Assembly (NCBI GenBank): GCA_016700055.1
Contig: CP064997.1
Coordinates: forward strand, 2,418,001-2,482,000
Length of the DNA: 64,000 bases
Reading direction: 5' to 3'
Source of the DNA: Actinomycetota bacterium
Lineage (GTDB): Bacteria; Actinomycetota; Acidimicrobiia; Acidimicrobiales; Ilumatobacteraceae
Every line of letters begins with the position of its first letter. Within the stretch, counting starts at the first letter, position 1. Below, piece after piece: positions 27,603 through 34,463 of the stretch. Below the pieces are notes generated by a model that saw only the letters and a list, made by a program, of their open reading frames with translations, searched no databases and was not told the origin of the DNA. A program made the position numbers and the translations under genes.

Positions 27603-28708
27603 CGCAGCACGATGGCCGTCCATTCGTCGACCCATTGCTGGCGGCCGGCGGCGATCTCGTCGGGATCGAGCCGGAGCGGGTCGGAGGGGATCACGGCGTG
27701 CTGCTGGAACGACGGCGGCAGCTCGACAGCGGTGTTGGCCGGGTAGACGAACAGCGTCTCGGGCATCGTCGCCTGGAAGGCGGGTGAGGCCAGGTAGTCG
27801 ACCAGCAGGCCCGCCGCCGCCTCGTGCTCGGTGCCGCGCAGCACGCCCGCGAACTCGACCTGGCGGAAGCACGTCGCCTCCACCACGCCGGTCGGCGCGG
27901 GGGAGCCGTCGGGCAGGGGCGGGTCGGCGAAGAGCACCTCGGCGGGGGGACTCGACCCGTAGCTGACGACGAGCGGGCGGTCACCGCCGGCCCTGGTGAA
28001 CTCGATGCCGTAGGCCGCCGACCACCCGTCGACGACGAGAACACCGTTCTCGCGCAGCTCTTCCCACCACTGCTGCCAGCCGGGGTCGCCCAGCTCGGCC
28101 ACGGTGGCGAGCAAGAACGCGAGCCCCGGCGACGAGGTGACCGCGCTGGGCACGACGAGCAGGTCGGCGTAGGCGGGGTCGACGAGATCGGCGAAGTCCG
28201 CAGGTGGTACGAGGCCGAGCGCGTCGAGCGCTTCGACGTCGTAGTTGATGCAGACGTCGCCGAAGCTGACCGGGGTCAGCTCGTGGCCGGGGACCAGCGC
28301 GCTCAGCTCGGGGTCCAGCCCGGCGACGGTCGATTCGTACGGCTCGAACACCTCACCTTCGATCGCGCGTGACAGCAGCGTGTTGTCGACGCCCCACAGC
28401 ACGTCACCCTCGGGGTTGCCGGCGGTGAGCACCGCCTTCGCGACGAGCTCTCCGGCGTCGCCGCCGAGGGCGAGCTCCACCTCGATCCCGGTGGTGGCGG
28501 TGAACTCGTCGAACGCGTCCTCGGGCGGCGTGAACGAGTCGTAGGAGAGCAGCGTCAAGCTGGCCGGCGCGTCGGTCGTGTCGTCGGTCGTGTCGTTGGT
28601 CGTGTCGTCGGTCGTGTCGTCGCCGCCGCAGGCGACCGTGGCGAGGGTGGCGAGGGTGGCGAGGGCGGCGAGGGCCGCGAGCGAAGGGAGCGAGCGTCGG
28701 ATCAGCAC
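27599..28708 (-). CDS. thiB: Thiamine-type ABC transporter substrate-binding lipoprotein
   Basis: A 369-residue lipoprotein: signal peptide with repetitive Leu-Ala-Ala/Leu-Ala-Thr core ending in the lipobox TVACGG, a linker of four Asp-Asp/Asn-Thr-Thr units, then a type II periplasmic-binding domain (SLTLLSYDSFTPPEDAFDEF, GDVLWGVDNTLLSRA, SFGDVCINYDVEAL) matching ThiB/TbpA. GTG 28708 is supported by GGAGGAGG upstream and overlaps the thiN end by 7 bp. Two in-frame tandem-repeat tracts make its N-terminal region unusual. Confidence 0.9.
   Translation of the reverse strand: MLIRRSLPSLAALAALATLATLATVACGGDDTTDDTTNDTTDDTTDAPASLTLLSYDSFTPPEDAFDEFTATTGIEVELALGGDAGELVAKAVLTAGNPEGDVLWGVDNTLLSRAIEGEVFEPYESTVAGLDPELSALVPGHELTPVSFGDVCINYDVEALDALGLVPPADFADLVDPAYADLLVVPSAVTSSPGLAFLLATVAELGDPGWQQWWEELRENGVLVVDGWSAAYGIEFTRAGGDRPLVVSYGSSPPAEVLFADPPLPDGSPAPTGVVEATCFRQVEFAGVLRGTEHEAAAGLLVDYLASPAFQATMPETLFVYPANTAVELPPSFQQHAVIPSDPLRLDPDEIAAGRQQWVDEWTAIVLR
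28571..28618. repeat. Four 12-bp tandem repeats in thiB linker
   Basis: Unit GTCGGTCGTGTC (one copy GTTGGTCGTGTC) repeats four times and encodes Asp-Asp-Thr-Thr, forming the spacer between lipobox and binding domain. Confidence 0.87.
28641..28676. repeat. Four 9-bp tandem repeats in thiB signal peptide
   Basis: Unit GCGAGGGTG/GCGAGGGCG repeats four times and encodes the Leu-Ala-Thr/Leu-Ala-Ala core of the signal peptide, so copy-number change would alter the hydrophobic core length. Confidence 0.8.
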
Positions 28709-29394
28709 TGTTCGGCCTCCTCCTGCGGGACGACGACGGCGAGCACCCCGGCGGCGACCGACACGGTGGCGGTGCGCCCTGCCAGCTCGTTGCTGACCCC
28801 GCGTGTGGTGCCGGCGGGGAGGTCTTCGCCGTCGAGCGGCCAGCGCAGCCCGGTAGTGGTCACCTGGTGGGCGGTGCCGGCGAGGGGCAGCAGGCTCACC
28901 GTCGCGCCGGGCCGAACCGCTTCGACCGTCGTCTCGGCCGGCCCGTGGAGCACACGTACGAGCGTGCTCCCGAACCAGGCTTCGAGCTCGCCGACCTCGG
29001 CGAGGTCGGGGTCGGCGAGGGCGAGCAATGCGGCGAGGGCGTGGTCGAGGCGTCCCCCTCCGCCGGCCAACACCACAATCCGTCCGTAGCCGCGGTCGGC
29101 GGCGAGCGCGAGCGCCAGCGCGGTGTCGGTGGCGTCCTTGTCGCACGGGTGCTCCAGCACGGCGACGCCCGCGCGGCGGGCCTGCTCGAGCCCGGCGGCG
29201 CTGACCGAGTCGAGGTCGCCGATCACCACCGCCGGGTCGAGCCCGAGGGCGAGTGCATGGTCCAACCCGGAGTCGGCGCAGATCACGTCGGCGCCGTCGG
29301 GAATCCGGCCGGCGAGTTGTGGGTCGGGCGGTTCGCCGCCGATGACCACGACCGCGGACCGCTGTCCGGCTGGGGTGCTACGCCTCGTGGCCAC
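28702..29394 (-). CDS. thiN: Thiamine pyrophosphokinase
   Basis: Transfers pyrophosphate from ATP to thiamine, giving TPP. The 230-residue protein has the family DSGLDHALALGLDPAVVIGDLDS block, the EHPCDKDATDTALAL motif and GGGGRLDHALAAL in the catalytic domain, then a beta-rich thiamine-binding domain with SLLPLAGTAHQVTTTGLRWPL and GVSNEL. GTG 29394 is used because the GGAGGG before it is the 3' strand of the TPP riboswitch. It leads the transport genes, so imported thiamine can be activated at once. Confidence 0.93.
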   Translation of the reverse strand: MATRRSTPAGQRSAVVVIGGEPPDPQLAGRIPDGADVICADSGLDHALALGLDPAVVIGDLDSVSAAGLEQARRAGVAVLEHPCDKDATDTALALALAADRGYGRIVVLAGGGGRLDHALAALLALADPDLAEVGELEAWFGSTLVRVLHGPAETTVEAVRPGATVSLLPLAGTAHQVTTTGLRWPLDGEDLPAGTTRGVSNELAGRTATVSVAAGVLAVVVPQEEAEQC

Positions 29395-29396
29395 TC

Positions 29397-29480
29397 GACT
29401 CCCTCCGCTGGCATTACCCAGATCAGGTCTCGGGTCGGTGGTGGCGACCACCCTCTCAGCCCGCCGGACCTGCGAGCTCC
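29397..29480 (-). promoter_or_regulatory. TPP riboswitch (THI box)
   Basis: On the complement strand the conserved blocks GGCTGAGAGGGT, ACCTGATCTGGGTAATGCC and AGCGGAGGGA occur in order, the hallmark of the TPP aptamer. The GGAGGG of the last block doubles as the ribosome-binding site of thiN, 6-7 nt before its GTG, so ligand binding would hide it directly. The stop codon of the upstream permease gene (TGA 29456-29458) is the TGA of the CTGAGAG motif. Confidence 0.93.
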
Positions 29481-30394
29481 CCGTCGTCAGACGAGCTCAG
29501 GCTAGCCGCGCCGGCGCGTGTGCTGACCAACGTGAAGAGCGTGAGCCCGGCGACGACGAGCACCATCCCGACGATCTGCACGGGGCGGATCGTCTCGCCG
29601 AGGATGACGAACGCCCACCCCACCGCGAGCGCCGGCTGGGCGACCTGCATCACGCCGATCGTCGCCACCGGCACGTGGCGCTGGGCGAACACGATCAGGC
29701 CGTGAGCGCCGACCCCGGTGAGCGCGAGGAGCGCCATCGTGGCCACCCAGCCCCGCGCCGTCATCTCGGTGACGCCTCCGCGCACCGCGACGATCGGGAT
29801 CAGCGCGAGCGTCCCCACCGGGGTGACGGAGGCCATGAACTCGCTGACCGTCATCCCTTGGCGGGCGCGCTTCGTGGCGAGCAGGTATGCCGCCCAGAGC
29901 AGCATCGCGACGAGCACCAGCAGGTCGCCACGCACCGACGCGGTGCCGGTGGACGAGCCGCCGAACAGCACGATCGCGACGCCGACGACGGCGACCAGTC
30001 CCCACGCCAGGGCGCGGCGCTCGACGTGCTCGTGGAACAGCCTCGCACCGGCGGGCATCAGCACGAGCGGGGTCAGCGCGCCGAGGAACTCGGCGTGGGC
30101 GATGCTCGTCATCGTCACCGCGGTGAAGAACGCCGCCAGGTTGACGCCGAAGAGCAGCCCCGGCACCAGCGTGCGCCGGGTGCTGTCCCAGGTCACGCGC
30201 TGGCCCGCGACGCGAGCGATCACCCACCAGACGACGATCGCGGCGAGCATCCTCCAGAACGCGATCACCGAGCCGGGGACGCCTGCCCACTTCACGATCG
30301 AGGACGACACCGAGAAGGCCAGCACTGCCACACCGACGGCAAGTAGGCCGAGTGCCTGGTGCGACGGAGCCCGGCCGTTGGGCCCCGGGCTCAC
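29456..30394 (-). CDS. EamA/DMT-type permease overlapping the TPP riboswitch
   Basis: About ten hydrophobic helices in 312 residues with two EamA halves (FSVSSSIVKWAGVPGSVIAFWRML; GVAIVLFGGSS; QVAQPALAVGWAFVILGETIRPVQIVG). The helix-loop-helix GETI-PVQ pattern near the end is typical. Substrate unknown; because its last codons and stop lie inside the aptamer of the thiamine operon a vitamin-related role is thinkable but unproven. GTG 30394 overlaps the stop of the upstream cation transporter gene (GTGA). Confidence 0.85.
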   Translation of the reverse strand: MSPGPNGRAPSHQALGLLAVGVAVLAFSVSSSIVKWAGVPGSVIAFWRMLAAIVVWWVIARVAGQRVTWDSTRRTLVPGLLFGVNLAAFFTAVTMTSIAHAEFLGALTPLVLMPAGARLFHEHVERRALAWGLVAVVGVAIVLFGGSSTGTASVRGDLLVLVAMLLWAAYLLATKRARQGMTVSEFMASVTPVGTLALIPIVAVRGGVTEMTARGWVATMALLALTGVGAHGLIVFAQRHVPVATIGVMQVAQPALAVGWAFVILGETIRPVQIVGMVLVVAGLTLFTLVSTRAGAASLSSSDDGELAGPAG

Positions 30395-31311
30395 CTTTCA
30401 GGGTCCCGATGGATGTCCGGCTCGATGTAGACGACACGGGCGGTGGGAACTGCGGCGCGCAGGCAGACCTCGGTCTCGTCGATCGCGGCGGCGAGCTCGG
30501 CCACCGACAACGCCCCATCGAACTCGAGCTTCGCCGCGACGAGCAGCTCTTCTGGTCCGATGTGCTCGGTGCGCAGGTGGATCAGCCGCCGCACCGGCGG
30601 CGAGGCCTCGAGCGCGTCGACGATGCGCCGCTGGTCGCCGGCTGCCGCCGACTCGCCGATCAGCAAGCCCTTCATCTCCATCGCGAGCACGAACGCGATG
30701 ACGACGAGCAGCACGCCGATCGCGATCGAGCCCGCGGCGTCCCAGCGGGGCTCGTCCGTGAAGTGCGCGAGCAGCACACCCGCGAGGGCGAAGAACAGCC
30801 CGATCTCGGCACCCGTGTCCTCGAGCAGGACAACGGGCAGCTCGGGCTGCTTGGAGTGGCGGATGAACTGCCACCAGCCCATGTCCGCGGGCTTCACGTG
30901 GCGGGTCTCCTTGACCGCGGTGCGCAGCGAGAAGGTCTCGAGCACGATCGCGAACACCAAGATGCCGATCGCGATGCCGAGGTTCTCGGTCTCGTGGGGG
31001 TGGCGCAGCTTCTCGATGCCCTCGTAGAGGGCGAACAGCCCGCCCATGCTGAACAGCACCATCGCCACGACGAACGACCAGAAGTACCGCTCGCGCCCGT
31101 AGCCGAAGGGGTGCTCCGGGGTGGCCTGGCGGCGGGCGCGCTTGCCGCCGAGCAGCAGCAAGGCCTGGTTGCCGGTGTCGGCCAGCGAGTGGGCGGCCTC
31201 GGCGAGGAGCGAGGCGGAGGAGGTCACCAAGAACCCGACGAACTTGGCGATGGCGATGCCGAGGTTGGCGAAGAACGCGGCGAAGATCGCCTTGCGGCTG
31301 CCTTGTTGCAC
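30391..31311 (-). CDS. Cation diffusion facilitator family transporter
   Basis: A 306-residue CDF protein expected to export Zn2+ or other divalent metals by proton exchange. Metal-site motifs are EAAHSLADTGNQ in helix 2 (His-x3-Asp) and a later helix starting at DAAGSIAIGVLLVVIAFVL, with the EDTGAEIGLF region before it; HPFGYGRERYFW marks the family. A cytoplasmic C-terminal domain follows (LIHLRTEHIGPEELLVAAKLEF). GTG 31311 gives the normal N-terminus (MQQGSRKAIFAAFF); longer starts add unconserved residues. Confidence 0.88.
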   Translation of the reverse strand: MQQGSRKAIFAAFFANLGIAIAKFVGFLVTSSASLLAEAAHSLADTGNQALLLLGGKRARRQATPEHPFGYGRERYFWSFVVAMVLFSMGGLFALYEGIEKLRHPHETENLGIAIGILVFAIVLETFSLRTAVKETRHVKPADMGWWQFIRHSKQPELPVVLLEDTGAEIGLFFALAGVLLAHFTDEPRWDAAGSIAIGVLLVVIAFVLAMEMKGLLIGESAAAGDQRRIVDALEASPPVRRLIHLRTEHIGPEELLVAAKLEFDGALSVAELAAAIDETEVCLRAAVPTARVVYIEPDIHRDPER

Positions 31312-31386
31312 CCTGCAAGGATGGCACAGGCGGGCAGCTGCAGCCTGCGGCGCGGCATCCCCGCGCATGAGGAAGAGGGGGAAGCG

Positions 31387-32160
31387 ATGGGGGCACTGGA
31401 CGCCCGAGTGGCGCTCGTGACCGGCGGCGGCCGGGGCATCGGCAGGGCGATCTCCGAGCTGTTGGCGGCGGAGGGCGCTGCGGTGGCGGTGAACTACCGC
31501 CGTGACGGCGCATCGGCCGACGAGACGGTGGCCGCGATCCGCGCCGCCGGTGGGCAGGCGTCGGCGTATGCGGCGTCGGTCGACGATGCCGACGCCGACG
31601 CCGCGATGGTCGACGCGGTGATCGCCGACTACGGGTTCGTCGATCTGCTCGTGTGCAACGCCGGCATCGCGTCACGTGGACTTGCCGTTGCCGATACCGA
31701 ACCCAGCGAGCTGGTGCGCGTCGTCGCCACGCACGCGCTCGGCCCGCACCACCTCTGCCGCCTGGTGCTGCCGTCGATGCGCACCCGCGAGCGGGGCGAC
31801 ATCGTGATGGTGTCGTCGGTGGCGACGACGTTCATGGGGGCCAACGGGGCGCCGTACAACATGGGCAAGGCGGCCCTCGAGGCGCTGGCGCTGACGCTCG
31901 CGAAGGAGGAGCGCCGCCACGGCATCCACGTCAACGTCGTCGCCCCCGGCCTCGTCGAGACCGACATGGGGGTTCGCCTCGCCCGCGCGGTCAGCGGCCG
32001 CAGCGACCTCGACGACCTGCGCAGTCTCGACGCCGGGTCGCCGTTCGGGCGGGTCTGCCAGCCGCTCGACGTGGCCAAGGTCGTGCTGTGGCTGTGCAGC
32101 GACGGCGCCGGGTACGTGACCGGCCAGCGCATCGAGTGCGACGGAGGCGGCAGCCGCTGA
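31387..32160 (+). CDS. Short-chain dehydrogenase/reductase
   Basis: A 257-residue classical SDR: cofactor motif TGGGRGIGRA near residue 12, NAGIAS, catalytic Ser in VSSVATTF and the YNMGK active-site Tyr/Lys, C-terminal CDGGGSR. It is close to FabG-type 3-oxoacyl reductases, but the substrate is not known. A purine-rich ribosome site (GAGGAAGAGGGGGAA) precedes ATG 31387. It stands alone between the divergent cation transporter and nfu. Confidence 0.9.
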   Translation: MGALDARVALVTGGGRGIGRAISELLAAEGAAVAVNYRRDGASADETVAAIRAAGGQASAYAASVDDADADAAMVDAVIADYGFVDLLVCNAGIASRGLAVADTEPSELVRVVATHALGPHHLCRLVLPSMRTRERGDIVMVSSVATTFMGANGAPYNMGKAALEALALTLAKEERRHGIHVNVVAPGLVETDMGVRLARAVSGRSDLDDLRSLDAGSPFGRVCQPLDVAKVVLWLCSDGAGYVTGQRIECDGGGSR

Positions 32161-32202
32161 CCCCCGGTGCGAGCGCGCGACCCGCCGATAGCGTGGACGG
32201 GC

Positions 32203-32832
32203 ATGAGTAGTCCGCTCGCCGCTGCCTCCGACAGCAGCGATCTCATCGTCACCATCACCGCCTCCGCGCTCGCCAAGCTGATCGAGCTGCGCGAGGACGA
32301 ACCCGACGCGGACAGCCTCGGGCTACGGCTCGAGGTCGTCAGCCGCCCGGGTGAGGACTTCACCTACGACCTGTCGTTCGACGAGTACCGCAAGGCCGCC
32401 TTCACCGACGAGGTGCGCACCCACGAGACCTTGAAGGTCGTGATCGCGGCGAAGGACGTCGAGCTGCTCCAGGGGGCGGTGCTCGACCACACCGAACCCA
32501 CCGGGCTCGTCATTCGCAACCCGAACAAGCCGGCAGCCCCGGTGATCGAGGGTCTCACCCGCGACGACGAGCTGTCGGCCGAGGTGGAAGCGATGCTGGC
32601 CGGCGAGGTCAACCCCGCGCTGGCCGCCCACGGCGGGTTCGTCAGCTACGTCGGCCACGACGGCGACGGCACCGTGTACCTCACCATGGGCGGAGGCTGC
32701 CACGGCTGCGCGATGAGCCGGATGACCATGCTCGAAGGCGTCCAGACGATGCTCGTCGACTCGGTGAGCGGCGTCGTCGCCGTTCGCGACCTGACCGACC
32801 ACTCGACCGGCGAGAACCCCTACTTCACCTGA
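32203..32832 (+). CDS. Nfu-type iron-sulfur cluster carrier
   Basis: A 209-residue protein with an N-terminal HesB/IscA-like domain lacking the usual cysteines (YDLSFDEYRKAAFTDEV) and a C-terminal NifU domain with Cys-x-x-Cys in GGGCHGCAMSRMTMLEGV, the layout of NfuA, which delivers Fe-S clusters to apoproteins. TAGCGT (32189-32194) lies 8 nt before ATG 32203, suggesting a leaderless transcript. Its 3' end faces the palindromic repeat that carries the IS30 element. Confidence 0.9.
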   Translation: MSSPLAAASDSSDLIVTITASALAKLIELREDEPDADSLGLRLEVVSRPGEDFTYDLSFDEYRKAAFTDEVRTHETLKVVIAAKDVELLQGAVLDHTEPTGLVIRNPNKPAAPVIEGLTRDDELSAEVEAMLAGEVNPALAAHGGFVSYVGHDGDGTVYLTMGGGCHGCAMSRMTMLEGVQTMLVDSVSGVVAVRDLTDHSTGENPYFT

Positions 32833-32851
32833 TCGTTCCACCTGCCGCGCG

Positions 32852-32871
32852 TTCTCGGTCGGATTTGTGAC
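32852..32871. repeat. Palindromic repeat B copy 1, left half (split by IS)
   Basis: Begins TTCTCGGTCGGAT and ends TTTGTGAC at the insertion sequence. Joined to 34092-34118 it recreates the 47-bp element seen intact at 50479-50525. The last three bases, GAC, are duplicated at 34089-34091. Confidence 0.9.
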
Positions 32872-34088
32872 GGCGAATTCAAGCGGTGGTCGCGACAAGC
32901 TCGGCGAATCGTTCGGCTGGAGTATCCCATGCGAGGGTCTTGCGGGGGCGTCCGTTGAGGAGCGCAGCGATGTGGTCGAGATCGTCTTGGGTGTGCACGG
33001 ACAGGTCGGTGCTCTTCGGTAGGAATTGGCGCACGAGCCCGTTCCAGTTCTCATTGCTGCCACGTTGCCATGGCGAGTGCGGGTCGCAGAAGTACACGTC
33101 GACGCCGGTGGCGACACTGAATGCTTGGTGACTGGACATCTCGGTTCCTTGGTCCCAGGTCAGCGAGCGGACCAGCTGGGTTGGAAGGCGGGCGATGTTG
33201 GCTTCGATCCGCTCGTTGACATGGGCAGCGGTGCGAGCGTCGAGCTTGATCAGCATCCCCATCCGTGTGCTCCGCTCGACCAGAGTTGCCACGGCGCTGT
33301 TGCCGTTCTTGCCGATGACCAGATCGCCTTCCCAATGCCCGGGGATCGCCCGGTCCTCGATCTCGGCGGGCCGCTCAGAAATGTTGACCATGTTCGGGAT
33401 CCGACCCCTGGTGTCCGGCGTGCGCGAGTGCGGCCGGCGGGCCGCCCGCCCGGACCGCAAGCAGGCGGCGAGCTCTTTGCGCAGCTCGCCTTTGGCCTGG
33501 ATGAACACCGCCTGATAGATCGACTCGTGCGACACCCACCACTGTGACTGATCAGGATGATCTCTGCGGAGACGTTCAGCGATCTGCTCGGGTGACCAGG
33601 TACGTTCACGAATCAAGGCCTGCACCTCGAGCCACAGCCACGGTCGTTGCTCGGTCCATGATGGCTTCGGACGTAATGCGGCCTGATCGGCATGCTCCTG
33701 GGCGACGAACGCCCGATAGTGATGGCGACCGCCACAACGAGCGATCTCCCGACCGATCGTTCCCCGATGACGACCCAACCGGATAGCGATCGCGCTGTTG
33801 GTCTCGTTGCGTTCGATCCCGACCCGGATCTCCTCACGTTCCTCCAACGTCAAGGCATCGTCGCGGAGCTTGCGATCACGTAACACCGTCACAGCTTCCT
33901 CGGCAGCGCGCAGCTCCAACGTGCTCTTGGCGACACCGGCGATCGCAGCAGCTTCAACCCAGGTCGCACCCCGAGCCAGAGCCCTCAACCCTGGGAACAC
34001 CACCGACAACCGCAACCTCGGCCGGCCAATCTGAGCCATGCGACACCTCCTCAATCAGGAGCTGTCGCGCTCACCCCTTGAACTCGCC
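32872..34088 (-). mobile_element. IS30-family insertion sequence
   Basis: A complete 1217-bp element. Its terminal inverted repeats (32872-32897 and 34063-34088) start GGCGAATTCAAG / GGCGAGTTCAAG and agree at 22 of 26 positions. The 3-bp direct repeat GAC flanks it (32869-32871 and 34089-34091). It has split a copy of dispersed palindrome B four bases from its centre. Length, single transposase, inverted-repeat size and preference for a palindrome all fit IS30. The uninterrupted sibling palindromes show the empty site. Confidence 0.95.
32879..34039 (-). CDS. IS30-family transposase
   Basis: A 386-residue DDE transposase. The N-terminal part has helix-turn-helix regions, one being EEIRVGIERNETNSAIAIRL then GRHRGTIGREIAR, typical of IS30. 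The catalytic core has Asp in GHWEGDLVIG, Asp in LTWDQGTEM and Glu in NENWNGLVRQFLPKSTDL. ATG 34039 is preferred because GAGGAGG precedes it by 6 nt. The stop lies inside the left terminal repeat. The frame is intact, so the element may be active. Confidence 0.95.
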   Translation of the reverse strand: MAQIGRPRLRLSVVFPGLRALARGATWVEAAAIAGVAKSTLELRAAEEAVTVLRDRKLRDDALTLEEREEIRVGIERNETNSAIAIRLGRHRGTIGREIARCGGRHHYRAFVAQEHADQAALRPKPSWTEQRPWLWLEVQALIRERTWSPEQIAERLRRDHPDQSQWWVSHESIYQAVFIQAKGELRKELAACLRSGRAARRPHSRTPDTRGRIPNMVNISERPAEIEDRAIPGHWEGDLVIGKNGNSAVATLVERSTRMGMLIKLDARTAAHVNERIEANIARLPTQLVRSLTWDQGTEMSSHQAFSVATGVDVYFCDPHSPWQRGSNENWNGLVRQFLPKSTDLSVHTQDDLDHIAALLNGRPRKTLAWDTPAERFAELVATTA

Positions 34089-34118
34089 GACACATAGCGC
34101 GACTCAACCGACCGAGAA
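34089..34118. repeat. Palindromic repeat B copy 1, right half
   Basis: After the duplicated GAC, the right half runs ACATAGCGCGACTCA to CCGACCGAGAA and completes the 47-bp palindrome begun at 32852. Before insertion the element lay between the convergent nfu and CBM48 genes. Confidence 0.9.
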
Positions 34119-34128
34119 TGCAGCTGAT

Positions 34129-34434
34129 TCAGACGACGACGACGGCGTGGGTCTCGCCGTAGCCGTTCGGCTCGTAGCCGTCGGCGTCGGGATCGTCGAA
34201 CCAGGAAGCGCCGGCGGGTGACCCTGAGCAGTAGCGAAAGCGGATCGTCGAGCCGATCGGCAACAGCACGGCCACGGAGCGGGTGCCGTTGGAGCGCTTG
34301 CGCATCGGGTGCTCGGCGGGGTTCCACCCGTTGAAGTCGCCGACCACGGACACCGGCTGGCCGGCGTCTGGGACCGAGAAGGTGACCTTCACGTTGCGCT
34401 GATCGATCGGGTTGCGCCGGATCACAGGGCACAT
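34129..34434 (-). CDS. CBM48/AMPK-type glycogen-binding domain protein
   Basis: A 101-residue stand-alone carbohydrate-binding module related to the isoamylase N-terminal and AMPK-beta domains: VKVTFSVPDAGQPVSVVGDF, then NGWNPAEHPM and the later FRYCSGSP and WFDDPDADGYEPN segments. Such small proteins occur in many actinobacteria and are thought to bind alpha-glucans; no enzyme domain is attached. ATG 34434. Confidence 0.87.
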   Translation of the reverse strand: MCPVIRRNPIDQRNVKVTFSVPDAGQPVSVVGDFNGWNPAEHPMRKRSNGTRSVAVLLPIGSTIRFRYCSGSPAGASWFDDPDADGYEPNGYGETHAVVVV

Positions 34435-34463
34435 TCTGCCGCACGCCGGTTACCGGCCGGTAA

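Noticed and set aside
34038..34054. Transposase start at TTG 34052-34054
   Set aside because: That codon lies within the sequence serving as ribosome-binding site (GAGGAGG) for the ATG at 34039.
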